Shown: positions 1 through 6,696 of the stretch, one piece after another
Numbering within the stretch: the first letter of the stretch is position 1
Layout of the letters: each line of letters starts with the position of its first letter
NCBI GenBank assembly: GCA_016202725.1
Contig: JACQOD010000041.1
Location: 1-7,925 of the forward strand
DNA: 7,925 nucleotides
From: Candidatus Aenigmatarchaeota archaeon
GTDB taxonomy: Archaea; Aenigmatarchaeota; Aenigmatarchaeia; QMZP01
Direction: 5' to 3'
Position numbers and translations under genes: made by a program
Notes under the pieces: generated by a model
What the model was told of the DNA's origin: nothing
Seen by the model: the letters and a program-made list of their open reading frames with translations, nothing else
Database searches by the model: none

Positions 1-3000
1 GGAAAGAGAAGCATCTACGCCGATAGCGAAGTTCCTGATTTGAAGTTTTTCGACCACCACACCATACTTCCCATTAATGTTAACTCCAAGATCCGAATCG
101 TAATCGCTATTTCCGTCAATGATTCGTCCGTTGCCATTCAGGGTTATGTCGTTGGCACCGAAGGTGATACACGTTCCGTCATACTCGGAGACATCTTGTG
201 TAAGTGTCACCTGGTCATACATACCGCTGAGCTTGCCGCTGGCATCAGTGCAGGAGGTGGCTTCCGCGTTGAGGAAGATGGTGAAGGCTTCAGCCTGCTG
301 TGCGGGGTTGGAGACCAGGTCCTCGGCCTGGAAGGTGATGGCGTAGGCTCCTCTTGCGAGGGAGAGGTGCTGGGCTGCGGGGGATTCCCAGTTCCCGCTT
401 GCGGGGTTGAAGGCGAGGGAGCCGGAGTCCACCAGCTGGTCTGCGGCGTTCCTGAGCTGGTAGGTTGCCCAGGCCAAAGGCTCATTGGCCTGGAGGACGT
501 AGTCAAGGTCCCCGGCTGGGCTTGGGGCCTGGAAGGGGTAGGTCTGGTTGAGGGGGGAGATTGGGGTGAGCTGGGGCGGGGCGGAGTCAATCGTGACTGC
601 GGCTGACTTGGCGGGGGTTTCCGTGTTGCCTGCGAGGTCCTGGGAGTAGTAGCGGACGTAGCTGGTCCCTTCCTGGCTCACGTAGGCTGCCGTCCCTAGG
701 GTGGAGGGGACGCAGGCGTCGAGTTGGTCAATGCAGTGCCAGGTGGAGGCCGCTCCTGAACCTGGCGTGGGGTCGGCGGGGGTGAGGGTGACCGTCACCG
801 GGGCGTTCTGGGGGGATTGGGGGGCATTGTGGGTGGTGGCGGGGGGGAGGGTGTCGATCCTGACCTCCAGAAGCTGGGCAGGCTCCTGGTTGCCTGCCTG
901 GTCAGTCGACCTGGCCCAGAGGGCGGTGGTGCCCTCTGCGCTGACCAGGAAGGGGGCGGTGTAGGGGAGCCAGGTGAGGTTGTCGTAGGAGAAGGCGGTC
1001 TGGACGCAGCCGGAGAGGGGGTCTGCGCAGGCGAGGGTGACCGTGACCGGGGAGGTGAACCAGCCGTTCTGGCCCGGGGTGCCGGCCAGGGACGGGGAGG
1101 TGGCGGGCGGGGTGAAGTCCAGCGCGACCGGTTGGCTGGACCGGACGCCCTCGGCATTCCCTGCGACATCGGCCGAGGAGTAGCGGACATACCAGGCCCC
1201 TTCCTGGGCCACCTGGACCTGCGTGCCTGGGAAGGAGGGGGTGCAGTTCCCGGCCTGGTCAACGCAGGAGGACGTGACGGCAAGCCCCGATCCCGGGATC
1301 GGGTCGGCGGGGGTGAGGGTGACCGTCACCGGCTGGTTCTTCCAGCCTGCCGGAGCGTCGTCCGCGGTGGCGGGGGGGCGGGTGTCCATATCCACCCGCA
1401 GGGCCTGCACGGGTTCCTGCCAGCCGACGGCGTCCGTGGAGCGGAAGCGGATGTAGGAGGTGCCCTCTTGGGCGACCTGGACCGGGGTGGTGTAGGGGGT
1501 TGCGGGATCGCACGAATTGGCGGTGTCGGTGCAGTAGGCGGTGGGGGTGACCTGGGCGCAGCCCGAGAGCGCATCAGCGCACGAGAGGCCGACAGTGACG
1601 GGGGACATCCACCAGCCGTTGCTTCCCGGGGTGCCGGAGGGGGTTGCGGCCGTGGCGGGCGGGGTGAAGTCGAGGGAGACGGTCGCCGAGCGGACAGCTT
1701 CACTGTTGCCTGCGAGGTCGCTGCTGGAGAAGCGGACGAAGGTCAGGCCCTCCTGGGACACCTGGATTTGGGTGCCTGCGGTGGAGGGAATGCAGGTGCC
1801 GGCTTGGTCAGTGCAGAAGAGGGTCTCGGCCACGCCGGAGAGGGGGTCAGTGGGGGTGAGGGTGACCGTGACCGGGGAGGACTGCCAGCCTGCGGGGGCG
1901 TTGTGGGTGGTCACGGGAGGGGAGAGGTCTATACTGACCGCTGCCGAGCGGACAGCCTCCTGGTTGCCTGCATTGTCCAGGCTGCGGTAGCGGACGTGCC
2001 AGATGCCTTCCTGGGTTACCTGGACCTGGGAGCCGGGGGTGGAGGGGGTGCACATGTCAGCCTGGTCAACGCAGGAGAGGGTGGTAGCGACCCCGGAGAG
2101 GGGATCCGTGGGGGAGAGCGTGACCGTGACCGGGGTGTTCACCCAGCCGGCGGGGGCGTTGTCCGTGGTGGACGGGGGGGTGAGGTCGAGGCGGACCTCC
2201 TTGTACAGGGTGGTTTCCACGTTGCCGGCCACGTCCTCGGAGGCGTAGCCGAGCGTGGTGGTGCCCTCCTGGCCAACCAGGACGGTGGTGCCTTGGGTGG
2301 TTGGAATGCAGGAGGGGCCGAGGCAGGAGCGGGTGGCAGCCACGCCCGAGTTGGGGTCGGCGGGGGCCAGGGTCACGGTGACCGGGGTGTTCACCCACCC
2401 GGAGGGGGCGTTGTCGGTTGTGGCGGGGGGGAGGGTGTCTATCTGCAGCTGGAGGGACTGGCTTTGCTCCTGGCGGCCCACGTTGTCAAGGGAGTGGAAG
2501 CGGAGGATGGTTGCGCCTTCCTGGGAGAAGGTGAGCGGGGTGGAATAGGGCTGGTCGGGGATGCAGCCTGCCCCGGTGCAGGAGAGGGTTTGCTGGCAGC
2601 CTGAAAAGGGGTCGGCACAGGAGAGGGTTGCGGTGACCGCTGACCTCCACCAGCCTGCATTGCCTTGGATGCCGGAGAGCTGGGAGGAGGTGGACGGGGG
2701 GGTGAGGTCGAGGAGGATCTGCGGGGAGGTCTTGGCCTGCTCGCTGTTGTTGGCGTTGTCCATGGAGGAGTAGCGGACGTAATTGGCGCCTTCCTGGCTG
2801 ACCAGGGCCTGGGTGCCGGGGAAGGAGGGGACGCAGGCGCCTGCCTGGTCCACGCAGGACCAGGTTCCTGCCAGGCCTGAGCTGGGCTCGGGGTCGGCGG
2901 GGAAGAGGGTAACCTGCACAGAGGAGGGCTGCCAGCCTGAAGGGGCGTTGTCCGTGGTGGCGGGCGGGGTGACATCCGCTGCGGCGAAGGAGCCGGGGGC

Positions 3001-3669
3001 GGTGGATTGCAGGGAGGAGGTGTCCGTGGCTGTGATCAGGATGTCGTGGGGGCCGAGCTGAGTGGGGGTGAAGGAGGCTTCCCAGTGGTTGTTGTACGGG
3101 TTGGTGAGGGGGAGGGTCTGGATGGTCTGGCCGAAGGTGATTTTAGCCTCCACGGACTGGACTGCCACGTTGTCGGTCACGTCCGCGGCGATGGTGACCG
3201 GGGAAAGGACCGGGTAGTTGCCTCCTTGAGGCTGGACATTGGTGATGGACGGGGGGGTGGTGTCGTCAATGATGAAGGAGGTGATTTTCTGGTTGTTGAC
3301 CCCGCCGGATCCGGTGGCGATGATCCTGACAGGGTAGGAGCCCACCTGGGACGTGGAGGAGAAGACGGCCTGGTAGGTGGTCGCTCCCTGCTTGGCAAGG
3401 GTGATGTTCTGCGTGGTCAGGTTGGGATAGGTGATTTCAGCCAGGACCGGGGGGACCAGGGGGTAGTAGCGGGGGTTGGCCCGCACGGTGGCAGAAATGA
3501 GCATGGCAGCGTTCTGGGGGAAGTGCTGACCCGGGGGGGCGGGGGACGTTATTTTCACGAAGGGGATGCGGGCGTTCAGGGCTGCGGCGGGGGCAGACTG
3601 GGCTGCAGCCAGGGCGGTCGCATTCAAGACCAGGACGGCAATCACCACCGCTGCCCAGAGCTTCCGCAT
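1..3669 (-). CDS. Giant secreted surface protein: Ig-like repeats followed by NosD-like beta-helix (3' end beyond window)
   Basis: The frame is open from the ATG at 3669 to the window edge, giving 1223 visible codons with no stop. I translated it by hand. Residues 1-23 form a signal peptide: positive MRK, a hydrophobic stretch, then a cleavage site around ALA-AAQ. Residues about 30-232 form two Ig-like domains containing N-glycosylation sequons (NLT, NIT). Residues 234-1029 form nine tandem repeats with signatures such as TPPxTTDNAP, PVTVTLTPADP, SQEG and DNAGNQE; these resemble OmpL47-type/Big-like domains. Residues about 1030-1133 are another Ig-like domain. From about 1137 a right-handed beta-helix of the NosD/PbH1 type begins (ITLNGNGRIIDGN, then VVVEKLQIRNFAIGV). 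Likely role: an exported, cell-surface adhesin or envelope protein; this is inference from architecture. The anchor, if any, lies outside the window. No good Shine-Dalgarno precedes the ATG. A TATA-like box 39 nt upstream suggests a leader of about 10 nt. Codon use shifts to A/T-richer triplets below position 240. Confidence 0.88.
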   Translation of the reverse strand, partial: MRKLWAAVVIAVLVLNATALAAAQSAPAAALNARIPFVKITSPAPPGQHFPQNAAMLISATVRANPRYYPLVPPVLAEITYPNLTTQNITLAKQGATTYQAVFSSTSQVGSYPVRIIATGSGGVNNQKITSFIIDDTTPPSITNVQPQGGNYPVLSPVTIAADVTDNVAVQSVEAKITFGQTIQTLPLTNPYNNHWEASFTPTQLGPHDILITATDTSSLQSTAPGSFAAADVTPPATTDNAPSGWQPSSVQVTLFPADPEPSSGLAGTWSCVDQAGACVPSFPGTQALVSQEGANYVRYSSMDNANNSEQAKTSPQILLDLTPPSTSSQLSGIQGNAGWWRSAVTATLSCADPFSGCQQTLSCTGAGCIPDQPYSTPLTFSQEGATILRFHSLDNVGRQEQSQSLQLQIDTLPPATTDNAPSGWVNTPVTVTLAPADPNSGVAATRSCLGPSCIPTTQGTTVLVGQEGTTTLGYASEDVAGNVETTLYKEVRLDLTPPSTTDNAPAGWVNTPVTVTLSPTDPLSGVATTLSCVDQADMCTPSTPGSQVQVTQEGIWHVRYRSLDNAGNQEAVRSAAVSIDLSPPVTTHNAPAGWQSSPVTVTLTPTDPLSGVAETLFCTDQAGTCIPSTAGTQIQVSQEGLTFVRFSSSDLAGNSEAVRSATVSLDFTPPATAATPSGTPGSNGWWMSPVTVGLSCADALSGCAQVTPTAYCTDTANSCDPATPYTTPVQVAQEGTSYIRFRSTDAVGWQEPVQALRVDMDTRPPATADDAPAGWKNQPVTVTLTPADPIPGSGLAVTSSCVDQAGNCTPSFPGTQVQVAQEGAWYVRYSSADVAGNAEGVRSSQPVALDFTPPATSPSLAGTPGQNGWFTSPVTVTLACADPLSGCVQTAFSYDNLTWLPYTAPFLVSAEGTTALWARSTDQAGNQEPAQLLEVRIDTLPPATTHNAPQSPQNAPVTVTLTPADPTPGSGAASTWHCIDQLDACVPSTLGTAAYVSQEGTSYVRYYSQDLAGNTETPAKSAAVTIDSAPPQLTPISPLNQTYPFQAPSPAGDLDYVLQANEPLAWATYQLRNAADQLVDSGSLAFNPASGNWESPAAQHLSLARGAYAITFQAEDLVSNPAQQAEAFTIFLNAEATSCTDASGKLSGMYDQVTLTQDVSEYDGTCITFGANDITLNGNGRIIDGNSDYDSDLGVNINGKYGVVVEKLQIRNFAIGVDASLS
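583..2970 (-). repeat. Nine tandem Ig-like repeats in two flavours (coding)
   Basis: The repeat units, 5' to 3' on the minus strand, begin at 2970, 2703, 2433, 2181, 1923, 1665, 1380, 1113 and 849, and the last ends at 583. Lengths are 89, 90, 84, 86, 86, 95, 89, 88 and 89 residues. Flavour A (units 1, 3, 4, 5, 7, 9) carries TTDNAPxGW, TLTPADPxSGVA and usually a CVDQAGxC pair. Flavour B (units 2, 6, 8) inserts a longer start ending NGWW or NGWF and moves a CX6C pair earlier, as CADPxSGC. Both flavours share QEG and a D-x-AGN-x-E-like end. The order is A B A A A B A B A. The paired cysteines suggest one disulphide per domain, which suits an extracellular protein. Nucleotide similarity is clear but imperfect, so the array is old enough to have diverged. 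Confidence 0.87.
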
Positions 3670-3700
3670 AGTGCCCCACAATCTCTTCTTGGGAACCCGG

Positions 3701-3710
3701 CTATAAAAGG
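3701..3710 (-). promoter_or_regulatory. TATA-like box for the giant surface protein
   Basis: The minus strand reads CCTTTTATAG here. The T run begins 39 nt ahead of the ATG at 3669. Transcription starting about 25-28 nt downstream would give a leader of roughly 10-12 nt. This is a fair match to the archaeal TATA consensus. It is the nearer of two candidates. Confidence 0.45.
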
Positions 3711-3746
3711 CCAACGCTCCGCAAGTATTCACTATTAAGGAGTGAC

Positions 3747-3756
3747 TATTTAAATA
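3747..3756. promoter_or_regulatory. Palindromic TATA box TATTTAAATA
   Basis: TATTTAAATA is its own reverse complement and contains the archaeal consensus TTTAAATA on both strands. On the minus strand it could start a transcript near 3725 with a leader of about 55 nt for the surface protein. On the plus strand it would fire into the non-coding block at about 3780. It is the most A/T-rich spot of the intergenic region. Which direction it serves cannot be told from sequence. Confidence 0.5.
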
Positions 3757-3804
3757 CTAGAAGTCCCGTACGTGTTGTCCGTGTGTAGCTGGTGAGGAGG
3801 CTTA

Positions 3805-3933
3805 GAGCCCGTCCGAAAACTTGCTTGCTGCCATCCTGTGCGGGAGGGGGAAATCCCTGATCACCTGCCGAGCCGTGCCACCTGGCGCGCGCCTGGGCGG
3901 CACAGTCACCAGGAGGGGTTTCCGGATAGGCTC
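3805..3933. repeat. MITE-like element bounded by imperfect inverted repeats
   Basis: The left end, GAGCCCGTCCGAAAAC (3805-3820), and the reverse complement of the right end, GAGCCTATCCGGAAAC (3918-3933), match at 13 of 16 bases. The GAGCCYRTCCG-type end resembles terminal repeats of DDE transposons such as the IS5 group, from memory. The 129-bp interior codes for nothing recognisable but has a long GC-rich imperfect hairpin (3875-3903, outer arms GTGCC and GGCAC, centre GGCGCGCGCC). The flanks are TTA on the left and CTA on the right, so a target duplication is only hinted at. It may instead be a chance inverted repeat or a decayed IS remnant. Confidence 0.35.
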
Positions 3934-4037
3934 CTATTGGCAATGCATAGCGGTTTCGGATGGTGATAGCCCCCCTGTCAAAAAACTGGAACCGCTACGC
4001 TGCGACAGACACGGCAGGTCTGAGCTGCACGCATCCT

Positions 4038-4104
4038 ACGTGTCTAGCTCCTCGGCTGGTATGGAGGCACCCGACATCAGTTTCACATCTTGAGCTACAC
4101 ACGT
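4038..4104. repeat. Inverted pair of the ACGTGTGTAGCT motif
   Basis: The plus strand at 4038-4049 reads ACGTGTCTAGCT, and the minus strand at 4104-4093 reads ACGTGTGTAGCT. With one flanking base each side the arms match at 13 of 14 positions, with a loop of about 43 nt. The same core occurs on the plus strand at 3781-3790 and 7800-7811. All copies are outside genes. Role unknown: binding site, insertion end or RNA stem are all possible. Confidence 0.45.
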
Positions 4105-4233
4105 ACCTCACATCACTACTGCAGAAGGCAGAATTGCTGAAGCGCAATCCTGGCCATGGTGATAACATACCGAAACACCTGATCCCGACGGTGCTGGTTG
4201 TTCCGCGCCGCGCGCCTCAGCGGCCCGGCGGGG

Positions 4234-4241
4234 TTTAAGAG
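4234..4241 (+). promoter_or_regulatory. TATA-like box of the KaiC-like/HIT operon
   Basis: TTTAAGAG begins 30 nt ahead of the ATG at 4264. This spacing would place the transcription start at or just before the start codon, making a leaderless mRNA. No Shine-Dalgarno sequence precedes this ATG, which agrees. Confidence 0.5.
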
Positions 4242-4263
4242 CCTGGAACGCCAATTACAAGCC

Positions 4264-4989
4264 ATGGTGGAACGCATCGCCACCGGCGTGGCTGGGCTGG
4301 ACAGCAAGCTCCAGGGCGGCTTCTTCAAGACCTCCGTGAACCTCGTCACCGGCAAGACCGGCACGGGCAAGAGCGCCTTCTGCGCCTCCTTCCTGTATGC
4401 GGGCGTCCAGAAGAAGGAACCGGGCTTCTACCTCACCACCGAGGAGCGGGAGGAGGACATCAAGGCCGACATCGAGAGCATGTTCGGCTGGGACCTGGCG
4501 GCCCTGGAGCAGCGGAAGCTCCTGAAGTTCCTCTCCATCAAGCCCGTCTTCCCGGGAAAGCGCATCTCGACGGACGAGATGAACCGCCTCATCAAGCTCT
4601 ACGTCTACGACATCGCCGAGAAGCTGGACCAGGGGATCAGGGCCGTCAAGGCCAGGCGGGTCGTGATCGACTCCGTGAGCCTCATCGAGATGTTCATCAA
4701 GGATGAATACCTCTCCCGGACCGTGCTCATGCACCTCGTGGAGAAGCTCAAGAACATGGGAGTGACCGCTATTTTCACGGGCACCGTGCCCGAGACCTCC
4801 GAGGGCCTCTCCGGGGGAGGGATCATCGAATACCTGGTGGACGGCGTGATCAAGCTGGACTTCGTCCCGGTCGCGGAGGAGTTCAAGCGGACGCTCACCA
4901 TCAGGAAGATGCGGCGGACCGACCACTCGGTCCTCATCCACCCCTTCGACATCGGCAAGGCCGGGCTCCGCCTGGTCGAGATCAAGTAA
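4264..4989 (+). CDS. KaiC-like single-domain RecA-superfamily ATPase
   Basis: The protein has 241 aa and a single KaiC domain. The N-terminus ATGVAGLDSKLQGGF is the typical KaiC/RadA-like entry. Walker A is GKTGTGKS (30-37). The paired catalytic glutamates lie at 60-61 in TTEE. Walker B is RVVIDS (132-137). A later IRKMR motif (213-217) is shared with the paralogue at 5690-6367. Circadian KaiC has two such domains of about 250 aa each; archaeal single-domain forms like this are usually of unknown role in signalling or regulation and are cytoplasmic. The frame could extend upstream to a TTG at 4198, but the ATG at 4264 gives the conserved family start and sits 30 nt after a TATA-like box. The HIT gene follows 13 nt after the stop, so co-transcription is likely. 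Substrate and partner cannot be told from sequence. Confidence 0.9.
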   Translation: MVERIATGVAGLDSKLQGGFFKTSVNLVTGKTGTGKSAFCASFLYAGVQKKEPGFYLTTEEREEDIKADIESMFGWDLAALEQRKLLKFLSIKPVFPGKRISTDEMNRLIKLYVYDIAEKLDQGIRAVKARRVVIDSVSLIEMFIKDEYLSRTVLMHLVEKLKNMGVTAIFTGTVPETSEGLSGGGIIEYLVDGVIKLDFVPVAEEFKRTLTIRKMRRTDHSVLIHPFDIGKAGLRLVEIK

Positions 4990-5002
4990 GGTATTTCTAT
5001 CC

Positions 5003-5494
5003 ATGCAGCAAGAACGCGTCATGGCGTGCGATATGTGCGGTCTTGTAGTATCGGACGAAGACCTCATCATGGAAACAGTCTTCTGGAAAGCCTTCCTTGC
5101 GACCAACCAGAGCTACCCGGGAACCTGTATTATTCCCCTCAAGCGCCATGCAGGAAACCTCGCCGACCTGGGCAAAGCGGAGTGGGAGGACTTCTCTGGC
5201 GTAGTGCAGCGGCTTGAGGGGGCCATTAGGGAAAGCCTTGGCGCCACACTCTTCAATTGGAGCTGCTTGATGAATGACGCGTACAAGCGCCCCCAGCCGG
5301 CCCCGCACGTGCACTGGCAGGTCCGCCCGCGCTATCGGGAGGCTGTGGTGGTGGGAGGCCACTCCTTCAACGATGCGGAGTTTGCTCACCATTACGACCA
5401 CAAGAAAACGACTGAAATCGCGCCCCGGGTGCGGGCGCAGATCGTCAGGAGCGTGCGAAGTGCCTATGGAATCGGCATGGTGAAACCCGCATGA
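5003..5494 (+). CDS. HIT-family protein with HxHxQ triad and N-terminal CxxC
   Basis: The protein has 163 aa. The histidine-triad region is PHVHWQVRPR (101-110): the first two histidines are present and the third is Q, giving HxHxQ as in galactose-1-phosphate uridylyltransferases rather than HxHxH. Other family features are CIIPLKRHAGNLADL (42-56), where the His is the usual conserved one, and LMNDAYKRPQ (89-98). HIT proteins bind nucleotides and act as nucleotide hydrolases or nucleotidylyl transferases through the central His of the triad. The N-terminus has CDMC (9-12), a possible half zinc site. An alternative ATG at residue 7 would still keep both cysteines. It lies 13 nt after the KaiC-like gene with no strong Shine-Dalgarno, so it is probably the second gene of an operon. 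Its third-codon positions are less uniformly G/C than in the KaiC-like gene, hinting at a different history. The specific substrate is unknown. Confidence 0.85.
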   Translation: MQQERVMACDMCGLVVSDEDLIMETVFWKAFLATNQSYPGTCIIPLKRHAGNLADLGKAEWEDFSGVVQRLEGAIRESLGATLFNWSCLMNDAYKRPQPAPHVHWQVRPRYREAVVVGGHSFNDAEFAHHYDHKKTTEIAPRVRAQIVRSVRSAYGIGMVKPA

Positions 5495-5689
5495 CGGGGC
5501 AGGCGTTAAAGGATCTCGTACGGCGCGGGTGGAAGGGCTGTTGCCCTTAGGGCAGACCGCAGAATACATTGACCGTGCAGAAGATCTCGGACGAGGAGAT
5601 GAGGTCAAGCGTCCGCAGGCATTCGCTTCATCCGCAATGGAAGCGCGCCATCAGCCTCTGGGGAAACCGTTTATTCTGTGGCAAACACC
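5495..5689. other. Convergent intergenic gap
   Basis: This is 195 bp between the ends of the HIT gene and the second KaiC-like gene. A small hairpin with arms TGCCC and GGGCA (5542-5554, loop TTA) is present, but no T tract follows, so terminator function is unproven. An ATGA overlap with the HIT stop opens a 19-codon frame (5491-5550). A separate GTG frame runs 5529-5693. Neither is recognised, and together they could be a decayed gene. Confidence 0.4.
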
Positions 5690-6367
5690 TTAGAGATCGC
5701 TGTGCTTGATGGTGACGCCCTTCTTGGTGATTTCCATGGGATAGACGTCCCTGCCGTGGCTGGTCCGCCGCATCTTGCGGATCATGAGGGTCCGGGAGGC
5801 AGCCCCTTCCACGCCCACGTAATGCAGGACAATAACCGCGTCAGCCACGAACTCCTCCACGCCGAAGGTGGAGAGGGCGTGCCTCCCCTCGGGGATCTCT
5901 GCCGTGAGGAGGGCGGTGGTCCCGCCGCCGCGCTTGATGTTGGTGATGAGGTTGTACAGCTTCCTGCGGACCTGGGCGGGGTTGTCGATGTTCAGGCTCA
6001 TGACCGAGGTCGAGTCGATCACCAGGCGCTTGGCCTTCATGCGGCCGATCTCCTCGACCATGATGCCGCCCAGGTTGTTCAGCTGGGAGGGGTCGTGGTA
6101 GATGATCCTGCAGAGGCCCTTCTTCTCGTACTTCGCGAAGTCCCAGCCGAACTGAAGGGCATCCTCCCGGATGTCCTCGGGGGATTCCTCCAGGGTGATG
6201 AGCACGCCCGGCTCGCCCCTCTCCAAGCCGGCATAGATATACTGGCAGGAGGCGATGGTCTTGCCCGAGCCGGTCGTGCCCGCCAGCAGCGCGACCGACC
6301 CCTCCACCAGCCCCCCCTCCATCAGGGAATCCAGGCCGGGAATGCCGGTCTTGATCCGCTGGACCAT
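5690..6367 (-). CDS. KaiC-like single-domain RecA-superfamily ATPase (second copy)
   Basis: The protein has 225 aa. The N-terminus KTGIPGLDSLMEGGL aligns without gaps with the paralogue at 4264-4989 over the first 61 residues. Walker A is GTTGSGKT (30-37), the catalytic glutamates are at 60-61 in TLEE, and Walker B is RLVIDS (114-119). The sensor-like TALLTAEIPE (151-160) and LMIRKMR (194-200) are also family features. It is a cytoplasmic ATPase of the archaeal KaiC-like group, whose usual role is unknown regulation or signalling. The two copies differ strongly over the middle region (about residues 62-110), so they are old paralogues rather than a recent duplication. The ATG at 6367 lies 28 nt after a TTTTTA box, consistent with a leaderless transcript. 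It is transcribed towards the HIT gene, and its promoter lies back to back with that of the polyprenyl synthase. Confidence 0.9.
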   Translation of the reverse strand: MVQRIKTGIPGLDSLMEGGLVEGSVALLAGTTGSGKTIASCQYIYAGLERGEPGVLITLEESPEDIREDALQFGWDFAKYEKKGLCRIIYHDPSQLNNLGGIMVEEIGRMKAKRLVIDSTSVMSLNIDNPAQVRRKLYNLITNIKRGGGTTALLTAEIPEGRHALSTFGVEEFVADAVIVLHYVGVEGAASRTLMIRKMRRTSHGRDVYPMEITKKGVTIKHSDL

Positions 6368-6389
6368 AGCTATACTGGGGGAACCGCCC

Positions 6390-6395
6390 TAAAAA
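6390..6395 (-). promoter_or_regulatory. TATA-like box of the second KaiC-like gene
   Basis: The minus strand reads TTTTTA, starting 28 nt ahead of the ATG at 6367. The sequence just before it on that strand is CCGCCAAC. The same octamer also precedes a second T/A-rich box on the plus strand at 6541-6560. Confidence 0.45.
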
Positions 6396-6540
6396 GGTTG
6401 GCGGTTGGTCGGCGTTGTTGCAGAGACAGGTTCTTGTGCCCTCGTTGCCTTCCGGACCCCCCCTTCTCCTCGGCAATGTGCTCGTAGCTTTTCAACAAAG
6501 CGCGGTTGGTCTGGCCGCCGCAGGGGGGTGAACGCGCAGG

Positions 6541-6560
6541 CCGCCAACGTTCTTAAATTG
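6541..6560 (+). promoter_or_regulatory. Candidate orphan promoter (CCGCCAAC plus TTCTTAAATT)
   Basis: CCGCCAAC is followed by the A/T-rich stretch TTCTTAAATT. This mirrors the minus-strand layout CCGCCAAC then CTTTTTAG ahead of the second KaiC-like gene. It is about 160 nt from the synthase ATG, too far for the leaderless pattern seen elsewhere. It may therefore drive a small RNA or a long-leader transcript, or be an operator. Confidence 0.3.
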
Positions 6561-6690
6561 GTGAGTTGGTGCGCACTCATCCCCCGGTCCCCTGCCGGGA
6601 GGGCGCCGTTGGTTCGTTGGCGATCCCCCTCGTCCATCCGCCCGGGGATGGGCCACGCCCGCCACCGATCACAGACCGGTGGAATTCGCA

Positions 6691-6696
6691 TTTAAA
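6691..6696 (+). promoter_or_regulatory. TATA box of the polyprenyl synthase
   Basis: TTTAAA starts 27 nt ahead of the ATG at 6718, which is the spacing expected for a leaderless archaeal mRNA. A weak GAGGG lies close to the ATG, so a leadered start is not excluded. Confidence 0.55.

Larger units (their letters stand above)
3670..4263. other. 594-bp non-coding block between divergent genes
   Basis: No convincing gene lies here. The short open frames on both strands have no recognisable motifs, no good start signals and no codon bias like the neighbours. The block holds two TATA-like boxes for the minus-strand surface gene, an inverted-repeat element (3805-3933), a GTGTGTAGCT motif at 3781-3790, an inverted pair of the same motif (4038-4104), and the promoter of the KaiC-like gene near 4234. 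The part from about 3940 to 4190 is less GC-rich than the flanking genes. It could be a graveyard of a decayed insertion. Confidence 0.6.

Noticed and set aside
817..2604. 595-codon open frame on the plus strand, rich in Gly.
   Set aside because: It is the codon-aligned antisense of the Ig repeat array. Low use of Leu TTA/CTA and Ser TCA in the real gene leaves this frame free of stops. It is a Gly/Val/Glu-rich repeat with no known domain.
583..2970. Could the regular repeats be a CRISPR array?
   Set aside because: Units are about 250-285 bp, in frame and protein-coding, with no short identical repeats separated by unique spacers.
4060..4125. Box C/D-like sequence on the minus strand (GTGATGT, then CTGA).
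   Set aside because: The C box is imperfect, the spacing to CTGA is short, and internal C'/D' boxes are missing.
3960..4238. 92-codon plus-strand frame ahead of the KaiC-like gene.
   Set aside because: No recognisable motif or ribosome site. It covers the inverted motif pair and the promoter, and its codon use is unlike the neighbours.
4198..4263. Upstream TTG start for the first KaiC-like protein.
   Set aside because: It would add 22 residues with no family match and place the start upstream of the TATA-like box.
4255..5106. 283-codon minus-strand frame opposite the KaiC-like gene.
   Set aside because: It is antisense to a gene with clear Walker motifs. Its Leu/Glu/Asp-rich translation is typical of GC-rich antisense frames.
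5678..6487. 269-codon plus-strand frame opposite the second KaiC-like gene.
   Set aside because: It is antisense to a gene with clear motifs, and runs through that gene's promoter.
6389..6695. Frames of about 100 codons on both strands in the divergent control region.
   Set aside because: They overlap both promoters, have no motif, and open frames of this length are expected by chance at this GC content.
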